From Microvirga makkahensis (GTDB lineage: Bacteria > Pseudomonadota > Alphaproteobacteria > Rhizobiales > Beijerinckiaceae), in assembly GCF_009830105.1 (NCBI RefSeq), contig NZ_WURB01000001.1:62001-126000 (forward strand): a stretch of DNA of 64,000 nucleotides, read 5' to 3'. Below, in pieces: positions 26,506 to 36,186 of this stretch. The notes beneath the pieces are model-generated. The model was not told where the DNA came from and searched no databases. It worked only from the letters and a program-made list of their open reading frames with translations. The translations under genes were made by a program, and so were the position numbers. Each line of letters begins with the position of its first letter. The first letter of the stretch is position 1.

Positions 26506-28062
26506 CTACAGCATCGCCTGGAGGCGGCGTGCCATTTCCACCGTGGCGGGATAGTCGATCTTGCCGGAACCCAGAACGGGGATGCCGGACACCAGGATGG
26601 CCTTCGGCACCCACAGTTCGGGGAAGCCCTGCTGCTGCGCATGGGCCCGGAGCACATCCTGATCCGTATCCGGCTTGTCGGTGACGAGGACAAGCTGCTC
26701 GCCCTTCCGGGGATCGGGCAAGGCGACGACCACGTGATTGCAATCGGGCCAAAGGGCCTGAATCATCGATTCGATCGCGGCCAGCGACACCATTTCGCCG
26801 CCGATCTTGGCAAAGCGCTTCGCCCGGCCGCGGATGGTGAGAATGCCATCGTCCACGGTGACGATGTCACCCGTATCATGCCAGCCTGCGGGAGGTGGAA
26901 TGACGTGCCCGGGCGCGGCAGGATCGAGATATCCCTTCATCACATTCGGGCCGCGCACATGAAGGCGCCCCCCCTCGTGGATGCCCTCGACAGGGTCGAG
27001 ACGCCATTCGATCCCAGGCAGGAGCGGTCCGACGGATCCCGGGCGATTGCGGTCCGGAAGGCTGACGCTGATTACCGGCGAACACTCGGTCGCGCCGTAA
27101 CCCTCGAGAATGACGGCGCCATGCTTGGCCCAGAGCGCGCGCGTCTCGTCCTTGACCCGCTCGGCCCCTGCAATCACATAGCGGACGCTGGCAAGGTCGT
27201 TTTCACCCGCCGCACGGGCATAGCCCTGAAGGAACGTGTCCGTTCCCAGCATGAAGGTCGGACGCGTGCCGGCAATGAGCTTCGGAATCTGCCGGTAATG
27301 GAGCGGGCTCGGATAGAGCACCGACTTCATGCCGTTGAGAACCGCCGTCAGGAGCCCCGCCGTCAGGCCGAAGGAATGAAAAATCGGCAACGGGTCGAAG
27401 AACACGTCGTCCGGCGTCAGGATGTCGCCCGCCAGCGCTTTGACCTGATAGGCATTGGCCACCAAATTGGCGTTCGACAGCACCACGCCCTTGGGCGTGC
27501 CCTCGGTGCCGGATGTGAACAGCACGACGGCCGGATCGTCCGGAGCGACCCGCGCTCGGGCGTGGACCGCCCGCGCTCTCCAGGAATCCCAGACACCCCG
27601 CAACTTGTCGAAGCTCGTCAGGGCTCCGCGCACGTCCTCGAGCCAGAGAATGCGCCGCCCCTCGCCCAGTTGCTCAACGATGTCGTCGAGCTTACCCTGT
27701 TCCACGAAGCGGCGGGACGTCACGATGGTCCGGATCCCGGCGACCTCGCAGGCCGCCTTCAGGTTCTTGATCCCGGCGGTGAAGTTCAGGAAGGCCGGGA
27801 CTCGGCCGAAGACGTTCAGCCCGAACAGGGTCACGGCGATGGCCTGGACGTTCGGCAGCAGGACTCCGACGGTTTCGCGATCCTGCGTCAGCCCCGCGAG
27901 CTTGCGCCCCAGGACGAGGGATCCGAGGACGAGCCGCCCGAAGGTGATCGGCTGACGCTCGAGATCCTCCAGAGCGACCTTGTTCCGTCCGAACCGGTCG
28001 CGGGCATCGAGGAGCGCCTCGAACAGGCTCTTGCGCGTCCGCGCCGTATCGAACTCTTCCAC
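26506..28062 (-). CDS. AMP-binding acyl ligase (acyl-ACP/acyl-CoA synthetase type)
   Basis: About 518-aa adenylate-forming enzyme that would activate a fatty acid or other carboxylate with ATP. Signatures: the P-loop-like LFTSGTEGTPKGVVLS (about 185-200), the EGYGATECSP motif, the GWHDTGDIV Asp and the catalytic Lys in GSGKIDYPA. It resembles the ligase half of Aas (acyl-ACP synthetase) more than FadD. I chose the GTG at 28062 because GGAAGGAG sits 5 bases upstream; a GTG at 28077 is possible. It directly follows gpt. Confidence 0.88.
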   Translation of the reverse strand: MEEFDTARTRKSLFEALLDARDRFGRNKVALEDLERQPITFGRLVLGSLVLGRKLAGLTQDRETVGVLLPNVQAIAVTLFGLNVFGRVPAFLNFTAGIKNLKAACEVAGIRTIVTSRRFVEQGKLDDIVEQLGEGRRILWLEDVRGALTSFDKLRGVWDSWRARAVHARARVAPDDPAVVLFTSGTEGTPKGVVLSNANLVANAYQVKALAGDILTPDDVFFDPLPIFHSFGLTAGLLTAVLNGMKSVLYPSPLHYRQIPKLIAGTRPTFMLGTDTFLQGYARAAGENDLASVRYVIAGAERVKDETRALWAKHGAVILEGYGATECSPVISVSLPDRNRPGSVGPLLPGIEWRLDPVEGIHEGGRLHVRGPNVMKGYLDPAAPGHVIPPPAGWHDTGDIVTVDDGILTIRGRAKRFAKIGGEMVSLAAIESMIQALWPDCNHVVVALPDPRKGEQLVLVTDKPDTDQDVLRAHAQQQGFPELWVPKAILVSGIPVLGSGKIDYPATVEMARRLQAML

Positions 28063-28080
28063 GGGCACTCCTTCCACCGA

Positions 28081-28587
28081 TCAGCCGGCCGAGCCTTCGC
28101 GGATCGGCGCCTGATAGGCTAGCCCCATATCCCACGGGAAATAAATCCAGGTATCCTGGCTGACCTCCGTGACGAAGGTGTCGATCAGCGGGCGGCCCGC
28201 AGGCTTGGCGTAAACGGCCGCGAAATGGGCATCCGGCAGCATGTCACGAACGATCTTGGCGGTTTTTCCGGTGTCGGTGAGGTCGTCGATCACGAGCACA
28301 CCCTTCCCCTTGCCGTCGCCGATCGCCTTGACCGAGGGCGCAATGTCCTTCAGCACCTTGAGTTCGCCCTGGTTCTTGTAGTCGTGATAGCTGGCGATGC
28401 AGACGCTCTCGATGAGGCGCAGATCGAGTTCGCGGGCCACGATGGCGGCCGGCACCAGGCCACCGCGCGTGATGCAGACGATCGCCTCGAACGGGCCCGC
28501 AGAGGCCAGGCGCCAGGCGAGCGCGCGGCAATCGCGGTGAAACTGATCCCAGGAAACGGGGAAGGCTTTGGGAGAGGTGGGGGACAT
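28081..28587 (-). CDS. gpt: xanthine-guanine phosphoribosyltransferase
   Basis: 168-aa purine-salvage enzyme that joins xanthine or guanine to PRPP. The PRPP motif [13 protein letters not shown] (about 97-109) and the early ITRGGLVPA loop are present; the length fits the E. coli enzyme (152 aa) plus a short N-terminal extension. It lies in a three-gene run (CinA-like, gpt, acyl ligase) with short gaps (33 and about 18 bases), so a shared transcript is likely. Confidence 0.95.
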   Translation of the reverse strand: MSPTSPKAFPVSWDQFHRDCRALAWRLASAGPFEAIVCITRGGLVPAAIVARELDLRLIESVCIASYHDYKNQGELKVLKDIAPSVKAIGDGKGKGVLVIDDLTDTGKTAKIVRDMLPDAHFAAVYAKPAGRPLIDTFVTEVSQDTWIYFPWDMGLAYQAPIREGSAG

Positions 28588-28620
28588 CGGTTTTCTCGTG
28601 TACCTGCAGGATGAAACGGG

Positions 28621-29373
28621 TCAGAGGGGCGCCCGGTCGCCCTTCAGGCGGCCGAGCAGATCGCGGATGGCGGCGGCGGCATCCGCAACGGCGGCGGGAT
28701 CCTTGCCCCGCGCGACGATCTGGTTGCGAAAGCCCCCGGCTGAGAATGACGGGTATGAGCCGATGGAGACGCTCGGATGCGCGGCTGCGATCCCGCTCAA
28801 GCCTTCGGCATAATTGCCTTCGGCGAGCCCCTCCGCATCGATCGTCTCGATGATCATGCGCGCGCCGGTCTGGAGGGTCGGCGCGATGTTGTCGAGCATC
28901 GCCTGCATGATCGACGGTACGCCCGCCATGACGAAGACGTTGCCGATCCTGAAGCCCGGAGCCTTGGATATCGGGTTGTCGATGAGATCGGCCCCCTCGG
29001 GGATGCGGGCCATGCGCATGCGCGCCTCGTTCAGCTCGTGCGGCTGGTAGCGCTCCCGCAGCATGGCGACGGCGCGCGGATCGTGGCCGATGCCGACCCC
29101 GAAGGCCTTGGCCATGCAATCGGCGGTGATATCGTCATGGGTCGGGCCGATCCCGCCCGTCGTGAAGAGATAGGTGTAGCGGCTGCGCAGGGCGTTGACG
29201 GCGGCGACGATCTCCTCCTCCACATCCGGCACGACGCGGACCTCGCGCAGATCGATCCCGATGCCGGTGAGGTATTCGGCGATGTAGCCGATGTTCTTGT
29301 CCTTGGTACGGCCCGTGAGGATCTCATCACCGATGATGAGGAGGGCGGCTGTGATGGAGACGGCCATGCGCAT
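28621..29373 (-). CDS. molybdopterin-binding/CinA N-terminal domain protein
   Basis: 250-aa protein made of the MoCF_biosynth (MoeA/CinA N-terminal) domain: IIGDEILTGRTKDKN near the start, then TTGGIGPTHDD, the ligand-binding loop, at about 69-79. The C-terminal nicotinamide-nucleotide amidase (PncC) domain of full-length CinA is absent. It may be an ADP-ribose pyrophosphatase-like or pterin-binding protein; the exact activity is open. The ATG at 29373 has AAGGGAT five bases upstream. Confidence 0.88.
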   Translation of the reverse strand: MRMAVSITAALLIIGDEILTGRTKDKNIGYIAEYLTGIGIDLREVRVVPDVEEEIVAAVNALRSRYTYLFTTGGIGPTHDDITADCMAKAFGVGIGHDPRAVAMLRERYQPHELNEARMRMARIPEGADLIDNPISKAPGFRIGNVFVMAGVPSIMQAMLDNIAPTLQTGARMIIETIDAEGLAEGNYAEGLSGIAAAHPSVSIGSYPSFSAGGFRNQIVARGKDPAAVADAAAAIRDLLGRLKGDRAPL

Positions 29374-29439
29374 CGATCCCTTTTGAGGGCCTTTAGCCTC
29401 AGTAACGGCAATTCTCAAGCGCAAGCACGATAGCACACC

Positions 29440-29523
29440 CTTCATCCCCGGCCGGGGATACCCCCCTCGCGGATCCGTCTCGCACTCCCCTCGGGATGGC
29501 CGGCACAGGGCCGGCCATTTCGA
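29440..29523. repeat. dispersed palindromic repeats, family A (copy 4)
   Basis: In the 303-base gap before sfsA: CATCCCCGGCCGGGGATA (about 29442-29460) and ATGGCCGGCACAGGGCCGGCCAT (arms 29496-29503 and 29511-29518). Nothing else in the gap is recognisable. Confidence 0.65.
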
Positions 29524-29676
29524 TGTGAAGGGCGTGTCGCTCGACGGATCGGGGTCCCCGACACAGGGCTGAGACGATGGGGAGGAGATTGTCCGCCAGC
29601 GTTCCGGAGTCGCATGGAATACAGCTCGGGTTGAACGCAGGGCTATTCCCCTGTTACGGGGGGCTCTTCGGAGAAG

Positions 29677-30405
29677 ATGGATCGAATGCGTTTCCAGGAA
29701 ACCCTGCTCGAAGGTCGGCTCATCGAGCGTTACAAGCGATTTCTGGCCGATGTGGAACTCGACACGGGTGAGATCGTGACGGCACATTGCGCCAATCCGG
29801 GTGCAATGATGGGCTTGAAGGAGCCGGGCAGCCGGGTGTTTCTCTCCCGGGCCTCGAACCCGGCTCGAAAGCTCAAGTACAATTGGGAATACGTGGAGGT
29901 CGCGGCCGGAGGCGGCCCCCTACAGCTCATCGGGATCAACACCTCGCGCCCCAACCTTCTCGTGGCGGAGGCCCTGCGCGAGGGGCGCCTCGCGCCTTTC
30001 GCCCGCTACGACCGTGTCCGCCCCGAGGTGAGGTACGGTAGGAACAGCCGCGTGGACTTTCTCCTGGAGAAGGACGGCGAGCCGCCCTGCTATCTCGAGG
30101 TCAAGAATTGCCATCTGATGCGGGAAGCCGGCTTCGCGGAATTCCCGGACTGCGTGGCGGCCCGCAGCGCCAAGCACCTGTACGAGCTCGCGGACATGGC
30201 CGCCGCCGGAGCCAGGGCCGCCCTCGTCTACGTGATCCAGATGAACGCCAACCGCTTCGATGTCGCCCGGGACATCGACCCGGCCTACGACAAGGCGTTC
30301 CGTCATGCCCTCGCAACGGGTGTCGAGTCCTATGCCTATGCGTGCCGGATCACGCCCGAAGAGGTCACCATCGACCGGCCGGTGGAGATCGTCACGCTCC
30401 GTTAG
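29677..30405 (+). CDS. sfsA: SfsA family DNA/RNA nuclease
   Basis: 242-aa SfsA homologue. The family began as a sugar-fermentation stimulation protein and is now viewed as a PD-(D/E)xK nuclease. The nuclease core is visible: VDFLLEKDGEPPCYLEVKNC (Asp, Glu and Lys of the motif) and FPDCVAARSAKHL. The N-terminal OB-like part contains the AHCANPGAMMGL signature. ATG 29677 has GGAG four bases upstream; ATG 29686 is the alternative start. Confidence 0.95.
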   Translation: MDRMRFQETLLEGRLIERYKRFLADVELDTGEIVTAHCANPGAMMGLKEPGSRVFLSRASNPARKLKYNWEYVEVAAGGGPLQLIGINTSRPNLLVAEALREGRLAPFARYDRVRPEVRYGRNSRVDFLLEKDGEPPCYLEVKNCHLMREAGFAEFPDCVAARSAKHLYELADMAAAGARAALVYVIQMNANRFDVARDIDPAYDKAFRHALATGVESYAYACRITPEEVTIDRPVEIVTLR

Positions 30406-30479
30406 GGCGACACTGGAATAGCAAGGCCGCACGGTCATACCGTCGTCCTGGCCGGGATGGCGTTGAGGAGCTGGACGCC

Positions 30480-31304
30480 TTACGCCCGCTCGAAAACGAG
30501 GTTCATGCGCGTCTGGAGGGTCCGGCGATATCCCCTCTCCTCCAGGAGCTTGGGCACATCCACCTGCCAGCGATCCGGCACGTTGGGAATGACGAGGAGG
30601 CACGGATAGAGTGAGGCGGGCGCGTCGCGGAAGAACGGATCCAGGATCAGATCCTCGGCCCCCTCGACGTCGAGCTTGACCGCGTCGAGACGGGTGAACC
30701 CCTCCCGCTTCACGAGATCGAGCAGGGTCACGGCCGGCACCCGGATCGTGTCCGTCTGGCTTGAGTTCACGATCTTGAGGCTCGCCTCACCCTTGTTGAG
30801 CGGGTCGAGAAACAGGGTGAGTTCGCCGGTCTTGTCGGCAATCGCGCAGGCGACCGCCTTGATTGTGCCGAAGGGATTCAGGCGGATGTTGTGCACCAGG
30901 CGGTCGAAGATTTCCGGCTGCGGCTCCACCGCGAGGATCCGGGAGGAGGGAGCGGCCTTGCGCGCCACCAGGAGTGCATACCAGCCTACATTCGATCCTA
31001 CGTCGATGAAGGTGAAGCCTTCCCTGTTGCGGGCGGCGATCAGCTTGATCTCGTCCAGGTCAAAATATTGCGGGGTGAAGAGAATCCGCCGCTCGCACAC
31101 GTTCCTGTAGGGAACGAGCCGCATCCGCACTCCGAAGGTTTCCAGATCCAGAGGGTGATCCTTGAGGGACCTCGTGACCACCCGGCGCAGCATCATGGCG
31201 ATGCGGCGCCCCGCCCAGCTGCCCGGGAGACCGCGCGTGCGATCGATCACCCAGCGGGTGAGACCTGAAGGCGCAAAGGTCCCAAAGGGACGGGGGTCAT
31301 TCAT
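30480..31304 (-). CDS. FkbM family methyltransferase
   Basis: 274-aa SAM-dependent methyltransferase of the FkbM type, often acting on sugars of polysaccharides or secondary metabolites. Motif I is FIDVGSNVGWYALL (about 100-113), motif II-like VEPQPEIFDRL follows, and the family's LDAVKLDVEGAEDLIL block is near 210. No sugar genes are adjacent, so the substrate is unknown. ATG 31304 was preferred over a TTG eight codons earlier. It is divergent from map. Confidence 0.92.
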   Translation of the reverse strand: MNDPRPFGTFAPSGLTRWVIDRTRGLPGSWAGRRIAMMLRRVVTRSLKDHPLDLETFGVRMRLVPYRNVCERRILFTPQYFDLDEIKLIAARNREGFTFIDVGSNVGWYALLVARKAAPSSRILAVEPQPEIFDRLVHNIRLNPFGTIKAVACAIADKTGELTLFLDPLNKGEASLKIVNSSQTDTIRVPAVTLLDLVKREGFTRLDAVKLDVEGAEDLILDPFFRDAPASLYPCLLVIPNVPDRWQVDVPKLLEERGYRRTLQTRMNLVFERA

Positions 31305-31448
31305 TACGGAATTATCCAAAGCCGCCAAACCGGATGAACAGGGTTGCTCATGACACCGCTGAGGCTTATTCGCAACCCATCGAAGCAGGATCCTTTCTTG
31401 CGCCAGGCGAGATGATCCTTACATTCGGCTTGAAAGCAAGGATCGAGA

Positions 31449-32270
31449 ATGACCGAGACAGACGTTGCCGAACGCAAGCGCTCAGGCGACATTCCGCTTC
31501 ACGGCCCCGAGGGTTTCGAGGGAATGCGGCGTGCAGGGCGTATGGTGGCCGAGTGCCTGGACATGCTGACCGAGCATGTGAAGCCCGGCGTGACGACGGA
31601 ATATCTCGACAGGCTCGCCTTCGAGTTCATCCGCGACAACGGCGCCTATCCGGCCTGTCTCCATTACCGCGGCTATACCAAGACGATTTGCACCTCGATC
31701 AACCATGTGGTCTGCCACGGCATCCCCAACGACAAGCCGCTGCGGGACGGCGACATCATGAATGTCGACGTCACCCTGATCCTGGACGGGTGGCACGGCG
31801 ATGCAAGCCGCATGTACTATGTGGGCGACGTCTCCCGCCGGGCGCAGCGCCTATGCGAGATCACCTACGAGTGCCTCTTGCGTGGAATTGCCGCCGTGAA
31901 GCCGGGCGCCACCACCAACGATATCGGAGCGGCCATTCAAACCTATGCCGAGGCCGAGCGCTGCTCCGTGGTGCGCGACTTCTGCGGCCACGGCGTCGGC
32001 AAGACCTTCCATGCCTCCCCGACGATCCTCCATTATGTGGAACCGGCCTACAACGTGGTGCTGGAGCCCGGCATGTTCTTCACCATCGAGCCGATGATCA
32101 ACCTGGGCCGTCCGCAGGTGAAGGTGCTCTCCGACGGCTGGACCGCCGTCACGCGCGACCGCTCCCTGTCGGCTCAGTTCGAGCACATGGTCGGCGTCAC
32201 GGAAACGGGCGTCGAGGTATTCACCGACTCCCCCAAGGGACTGGACAAGCCGCCCTACCCTCTGGGCTGA
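31449..32270 (+). CDS. map: methionine aminopeptidase, type I
   Basis: 273-aa metallo-aminopeptidase that removes the initiator methionine from nascent proteins. Metal ligands are visible: Asp in IMNVDVTLILDGWHGD (two Asp), His in FCGHGVGKTFH, Glu in FTIEPMI and Glu in AQFEHMVGV. A short N-terminal extension of about 20 residues precedes the catalytic domain. It is followed by radC on the same strand, 83 bases on, an order common in alphaproteobacteria. Confidence 0.97.
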   Translation: MTETDVAERKRSGDIPLHGPEGFEGMRRAGRMVAECLDMLTEHVKPGVTTEYLDRLAFEFIRDNGAYPACLHYRGYTKTICTSINHVVCHGIPNDKPLRDGDIMNVDVTLILDGWHGDASRMYYVGDVSRRAQRLCEITYECLLRGIAAVKPGATTNDIGAAIQTYAEAERCSVVRDFCGHGVGKTFHASPTILHYVEPAYNVVLEPGMFFTIEPMINLGRPQVKVLSDGWTAVTRDRSLSAQFEHMVGVTETGVEVFTDSPKGLDKPPYPLG

Positions 32271-32353
32271 CCTTCGCGGCAATTTTGTATCTTTTGTCCC
32301 GCTGAGCTAAAGCTTCTTCGTTCCATCGTTCGAGAGCGAAGATCCCTGCCAGC

Positions 32354-33040
32354 ATGAGCGGCGACGAGACTCCCCACTACCACGGCCATCGTGACCGCCT
32401 TCGCGCCCGTTTCATGGAAATGGGCGGCGAGGCCCTGCCGGATTACGAGCTTCTGGAGCTCGTGCTCTTCCGCTCGATCCCCCGCCGGGACGTGAAGCCG
32501 CTGGCCAAGGAGCTCATCAGACGCTTCGGCACCTTCGCGGAGGTTCTGGCGGCCTCCCCTGCCCGCCTCCAGGAGGTGGATGGGATCAGCGGGAAGGTCG
32601 TCACCGATCTCAAGATCGTGGAGGCCTCGGCCCGCAGGCTCGCCAAGGGCGAAGTGGCGAAGCGGCCGGTTCTCTCCTCGTGGGCCTCCGTGCTCGATTA
32701 CTGCCGCACCACCATGGCCTTCATGGACAAGGAGCAGTTCCGCCTGCTCTTCCTGGACAAGCGCAATGCCCTGATCGCCGACGAGGTCCAGCAATCCGGA
32801 ACCATCGACCACACCCCGGTCTACCCCCGCGAGGTCGTGAAGCGGGCGCTCGAGCTGTCCGCCTCCGCCTTGATCTTGGTGCACAACCACCCCTCGGGCG
32901 ATCCCACCCCTTCCCCTGCGGACATCAAGATGACCCGCGAGATCATCGATGTGGCCAAGACTTTGGGCATTACCGTGCACGACCACATCATCGTCGGCCG
33001 CGAAGGCCATGCGAGCCTGAAGGGCCTGCGCCTCATCTGA
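32354..33040 (+). CDS. radC: RadC family protein (JAB domain)
   Basis: 228-aa protein with an N-terminal helix-hairpin-helix-like UPF0758 region and a C-terminal JAB/MPN domain. The metalloprotease-like motif [16 protein letters not shown] (His-x-His...Asp) is intact. Its role is unclear: it was named for DNA repair, but radC mutants show little repair defect. It is downstream of map. Confidence 0.95.
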   Translation: MSGDETPHYHGHRDRLRARFMEMGGEALPDYELLELVLFRSIPRRDVKPLAKELIRRFGTFAEVLAASPARLQEVDGISGKVVTDLKIVEASARRLAKGEVAKRPVLSSWASVLDYCRTTMAFMDKEQFRLLFLDKRNALIADEVQQSGTIDHTPVYPREVVKRALELSASALILVHNHPSGDPTPSPADIKMTREIIDVAKTLGITVHDHIIVGREGHASLKGLRLI

Positions 33041-33098
33041 GGACGAACCAAGGGATTCCCGCCGCGTTAGCCCCGCGAACGCATTATGGGAGATCGAG

Positions 33099-33638
33099 AT
33101 GAACGCGAAGACGGTTGCCACCGGCCTCTTCATGGCCTGCATTCTGAGCTCGGCGGGCATGGCGCAGCCCCAGCCTCGATCTCCTCAACCCAACGATCAG
33201 CAGCCACTCGGCGCCACCGGCGCCCCTGCGGCAAGCACCGGCCTTGTCGCGCAGGGCACCACAGGGGTGCTGCGCACGTCCGATCTGATCGGACGGAATG
33301 TCGCCGGTTCCGGGAACGAGGACATCGGCGAGATCGAGGACATCATCCTGGACAGCAAGGGCCAAATCGCCGCTTTCGTCATCGAAGTGGAGGAAGCCCT
33401 CGGCCTCGGGGATCGCGAAATCGCCGTGCCGGCCTTCTCCTTTCGGATCGACCCGATCGACACGACAGCCAGCACGGGGACGATTCAGGGCGCCGGCCTG
33501 CCTGCGAGCACGGCCGAAGGGCAACAGACCCGCGAGGACAGCCGCATCAGCAAGGTTCTCACGCCGGATCGCATCACGCTGACGATCCCCGCAGAGCAGC
33601 TCAAGTCCATGCCGGCGTTCGAAGATGACGACGATTAG
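33099..33638 (+). CDS. secreted PRC-barrel domain protein
   Basis: 179-aa protein with a signal peptide (about 1-22, ending GMAQP), a low-complexity Pro/Gln/Ala linker to about 53, then a PRC-barrel (RTSDLIGRNVAGSGNEDIGE and the following DIILDSKGQIAAFVIEVE). It ends with an acidic EDDDD tail. Periplasmic PRC-barrel proteins are common in Hyphomicrobiales and presumably bind partners or RNA-like ligands; function unknown. The ATG at 33099 has GGGAG upstream. Confidence 0.88.
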   Translation: MNAKTVATGLFMACILSSAGMAQPQPRSPQPNDQQPLGATGAPAASTGLVAQGTTGVLRTSDLIGRNVAGSGNEDIGEIEDIILDSKGQIAAFVIEVEEALGLGDREIAVPAFSFRIDPIDTTASTGTIQGAGLPASTAEGQQTREDSRISKVLTPDRITLTIPAEQLKSMPAFEDDDD

Positions 33639-33744
33639 CGCATCGGGCGCGAAGGCGGATGTGCGGTCCTGGGATCGATGACGAGAGCATCGTTCGAGAC
33701 GGCTCTCCCGGTCCGCACGATCGCCAAGACCTCTCCCGTCATGG

Positions 33745-33830
33745 CCTTCCGCTGTCATGGCCATCCCGATTGGAAGAGCGCAGCGCCCGATGGATGGGAT
33801 CACCGGCACATGGCCGGTGATGGCGTTGGG
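33745..33830. repeat. dispersed palindromic repeat, family A (copy 5)
   Basis: In the 260-base gap 33639-33898, a CATGGCCATCC arm and the core ATCACCGG - 7 bases - CCGGTGAT (33799-33821). The core matches that at 4316 except in the loop. Confidence 0.7.
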
Positions 33831-33898
33831 GATGGCGCTGGTTCGCGCGGCGCGCCAAGCCGCCTGCCTTCACGTGATCTGTGGGAGCAGGCCGTCCG

Positions 33899-34495
33899 TC
33901 AGAAGAACGAGTCGATGCCGGTGAAAATCGCGTAGACGAAGCCGAGGCTGAGCACCATCCCGATGGAGCCGATGATCAGCCCGCCGATGATCACCAGGCC
34001 GTCGCGCTCCACGAGCCCGAGGCCCACGAGGCAGACCGCCAGGCCAAGCGGGATCTGCCCCACGAAGGGAGGGGCAAAGAGGAGCCCGAGCGCCATCAGC
34101 AGGACGATCAGACCCATGGCGCGCATGGCGAGCGGTGTGTCGAGAAAGGTCATCCGGGGGCGCGAGAAGCGCTCCAGGGTGCGGAAGGCCGGCACGGCAC
34201 GGCCCACGGCCCGCTCCACATCGATGCGAGCCAGCGAGCGATTCATGAGCTGTCCCGGAAGCCAGGGAGCGTCGCGGCCGAACACGATCTGGATGGCGAC
34301 CAGGGCCAGGAGCAGGCCACAGACAAGCGGGATCGGTGGCGGCATAGGGAGACAATTCGGCAGGCCCAGGAGAACGATGAGGAGTGCGAAGGCCCTGTCC
34401 TGGAGCACGGACATGATGTCCCGCACGGTCAAGCGCTCGCCTGGCTGCGAGGCAAGGGCGAGCAGAATCTGCGATGTTCGAGCGTTGGAAAACAA
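33899..34495 (-). CDS. ExoD-like exopolysaccharide synthesis protein
   Basis: 198-aa inner-membrane protein of the ExoD family, known from Sinorhizobium mutants with altered exopolysaccharide and alkali sensitivity. It shows the family block RAFALLIVLLGLPNCLPMPPP, followed by several hydrophobic helices (roughly 54-72, 124-142, 147-162, 166-190). The start is unclear: a TTG at 34495 opens the frame as listed, with no good ribosome-binding site, and the true start may differ. Confidence 0.85.
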   Translation of the reverse strand: MFSNARTSQILLALASQPGERLTVRDIMSVLQDRAFALLIVLLGLPNCLPMPPPIPLVCGLLLALVAIQIVFGRDAPWLPGQLMNRSLARIDVERAVGRAVPAFRTLERFSRPRMTFLDTPLAMRAMGLIVLLMALGLLFAPPFVGQIPLGLAVCLVGLGLVERDGLVIIGGLIIGSIGMVLSLGFVYAIFTGIDSFF

Positions 34496-34573
34496 GGAGC
34501 CCTGGCCAGTTCGAGGCGACGAGCCTCTCTAAACGAGTTGCGTTCCCGGGCCAAGGCTTGTCCTCACGATGCG

Positions 34574-34843
34574 CTAATGAATGTTGATCTCCCCTGCGAT
34601 GGCCTGGAACTCTGCAGGGCGGATCAGCTGCGAATGGGTGACCGTGACGGAATGGAGTGGCCCCGCCAGCTCTCGTTTCCAGAATTCAAGGAAGTCGATG
34701 AGCACGGGAAAGCGTGGAGCCAAATCGTAGTCCTGCCAGATATAGGTCTGGAGGAGCGCAGGATGGTCCGGCATACGGTAGAGTATCTGGGCGGTCGTCA
34801 GACCGTAGCCTTCCATCTGGCGGATGAAATCCTTGGATGCCAT
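34574..34843 (-). CDS. Usg family protein
   Basis: 89-aa soluble protein of the Usg family, named for the gene upstream of trpF in Caulobacter; function unknown. The family blocks LTTAQILYRMPDHPALLQTY and LAPRFPVLIDFLEFWKREL are clear. The ATG at 34843 has AAGGAG six bases upstream. No trp genes are adjacent here. Confidence 0.92.
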   Translation of the reverse strand: MASKDFIRQMEGYGLTTAQILYRMPDHPALLQTYIWQDYDLAPRFPVLIDFLEFWKRELAGPLHSVTVTHSQLIRPAEFQAIAGEINIH

Positions 34844-34983
34844 GCGAACTCCTTCTCTCACCTCAGGACTCAGAGGCAGGCATCCACCCGATCAGAGGGC
34901 GATCTCCTGCCCTATGCTCAAGGCTAAATCTTGATCGTCTCTCCGGGTTCCCGCAAGAGACCGGAAGCCTCCGTTTGCTCCGC

Positions 34984-35517
34984 TCAAGCAGGTGTGATCT
35001 GCTTGTGGAAGTAGGTCGTGTCGCACAGGCCGCCCTGCGGCCAGAGGGCATAGTTCGGAATGACCCCCACGCGCTGCCAGCCCAGGCGGGCGTAAAGGCG
35101 CTCGCCGTCGCTCCCGGTCACCGTGTCGAGGACGAGCACGGTCCTGCCCGCTTTGCGGGCCGCCTCCTCCGCCGCTCGCATGAGAGCGGCGCCGACTCCG
35201 CGCCTGCGGGCGTTGCGGTGCACGAGCATCTTGGCGATATCCGCGCGGTGCGGCTGGTTCTCCGGCTGTCTGAGGATCACCTGGACGGTTCCCACGATCC
35301 GCCCGCCGTCCTCAGCCACGAGCAGGATGCGATCCCCCATGGCGACATCTTCGGCCACCCCCCTCCAGAAGGCGTCGGCCTTGCCAAAGGTCATCGGCAG
35401 CATGAAGCTGACGGAGGCACCGCCCTCCACGCAGTCGATCAGAACATGGGACAGGGCTCGGATCTGCTCGGCGGCCTCGGCGGGCGACAGGGTGCGGATC
35501 GTGACGGCCTCGCTCAC
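34984..35517 (-). CDS. GNAT family N-acetyltransferase
   Basis: 177-aa acetyltransferase of the GNAT fold. The acetyl-CoA loop is in MLVHRNARRRGVGAALMRAA (R-x-x-G-V-G type). The start is a GTG at 35517 that overlaps the TGA of the XRE-cupin gene as GTGA, with GAGGAGG upstream inside that gene, so translation is coupled. Coupling to a regulator of small-molecule response suggests detoxification of an amine, but the substrate is not known. Confidence 0.9.
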   Translation of the reverse strand: MSEAVTIRTLSPAEAAEQIRALSHVLIDCVEGGASVSFMLPMTFGKADAFWRGVAEDVAMGDRILLVAEDGGRIVGTVQVILRQPENQPHRADIAKMLVHRNARRRGVGAALMRAAEEAARKAGRTVLVLDTVTGSDGERLYARLGWQRVGVIPNYALWPQGGLCDTTYFHKQITPA

Positions 35518-36158
35518 GGGAACCTCCTCGACGGGCTTGAAGACTTCGGATCGGCCGCCAAAGCCACCAGGTAGCGGGCGGACCTGTGCGACAGGTTGCG
35601 GAAGATCGTCGGCTGCTCGATATCCATGCATAGGCAGTCGCCGGCGAGGAGCCGCCAAGTCTCGTCGCCGAGCCCCAGTTCGATCTCGCCCTCGACGATC
35701 CAGATCTGCTGGCTGACGCCTGCAGAACGGGGGCCGCTGTCATAGGCTACGCGAGCACCGGCCGGCATGACCACTTCGACGAGCTCGATGGGTGACGGGA
35801 AGCCCGGAGGCGACAGGTTGCGGCGCAGATATCCGCTGTCCGGGTCACGCCAGACCCGCTGCTCCGCCCGGCGGGCCAGGGGCGAGGCCGTGTCTCTCTT
35901 TTTGTCCGCGAACAGGGAGGCGAGCGTGACGCCAAGGCCCGCGGCGAGTTTGTCGAGAATGACGGCCGTTGGACTGCTTTCGGCCCTCTCGATGAGGGAG
36001 ATCATGGAGCGGCTCACGCCCGTGCGCTCGGCCAGCCCGTCGAGCGTCAGTCCCTGCTCGACCCGCAGGCCGCGGAGCCGCTCGGCGAGATGCGCATTGA
36101 TGTCGGATGAGGCTTCCATAAAGCTAGAGTGCATTTCCATTATATTGGAGTCAACCAT
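35514..36158 (-). CDS. XRE-cupin transcriptional regulator
   Basis: About 214-aa regulator: N-terminal XRE helix-turn-helix (LRGLRVEQGLTLDGLAERTG and the following VSRSMISLIERAESSP) and C-terminal cupin (about 110-200) that should bind a small molecule. It overlaps the GNAT gene by 4 bases and probably controls it. The start is uncertain: ATG 36158, 36140 and 36119 are all in frame, and a TATAAT sequence overlaps the first few codons (36135-36140 on the minus strand), which favours one of the later starts. Confidence 0.9.
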   Translation of the reverse strand: MVDSNIMEMHSSFMEASSDINAHLAERLRGLRVEQGLTLDGLAERTGVSRSMISLIERAESSPTAVILDKLAAGLGVTLASLFADKKRDTASPLARRAEQRVWRDPDSGYLRRNLSPPGFPSPIELVEVVMPAGARVAYDSGPRSAGVSQQIWIVEGEIELGLGDETWRLLAGDCLCMDIEQPTIFRNLSHRSARYLVALAADPKSSSPSRRFP

Positions 36159-36186
36159 CACGCTCGGGCCAACGAGCTGCGCATAG

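Noticed and set aside
29496-29518. Family-A palindrome as terminator of the CinA-like gene
   Set aside because: It lies upstream of that gene, has no U-run on either strand and matches repeats in other contexts.
33678-33935. 85-codon frame across a family-A repeat
   Set aside because: The frame runs through the palindrome and the translation is low-complexity, so it is unlikely to be coding.
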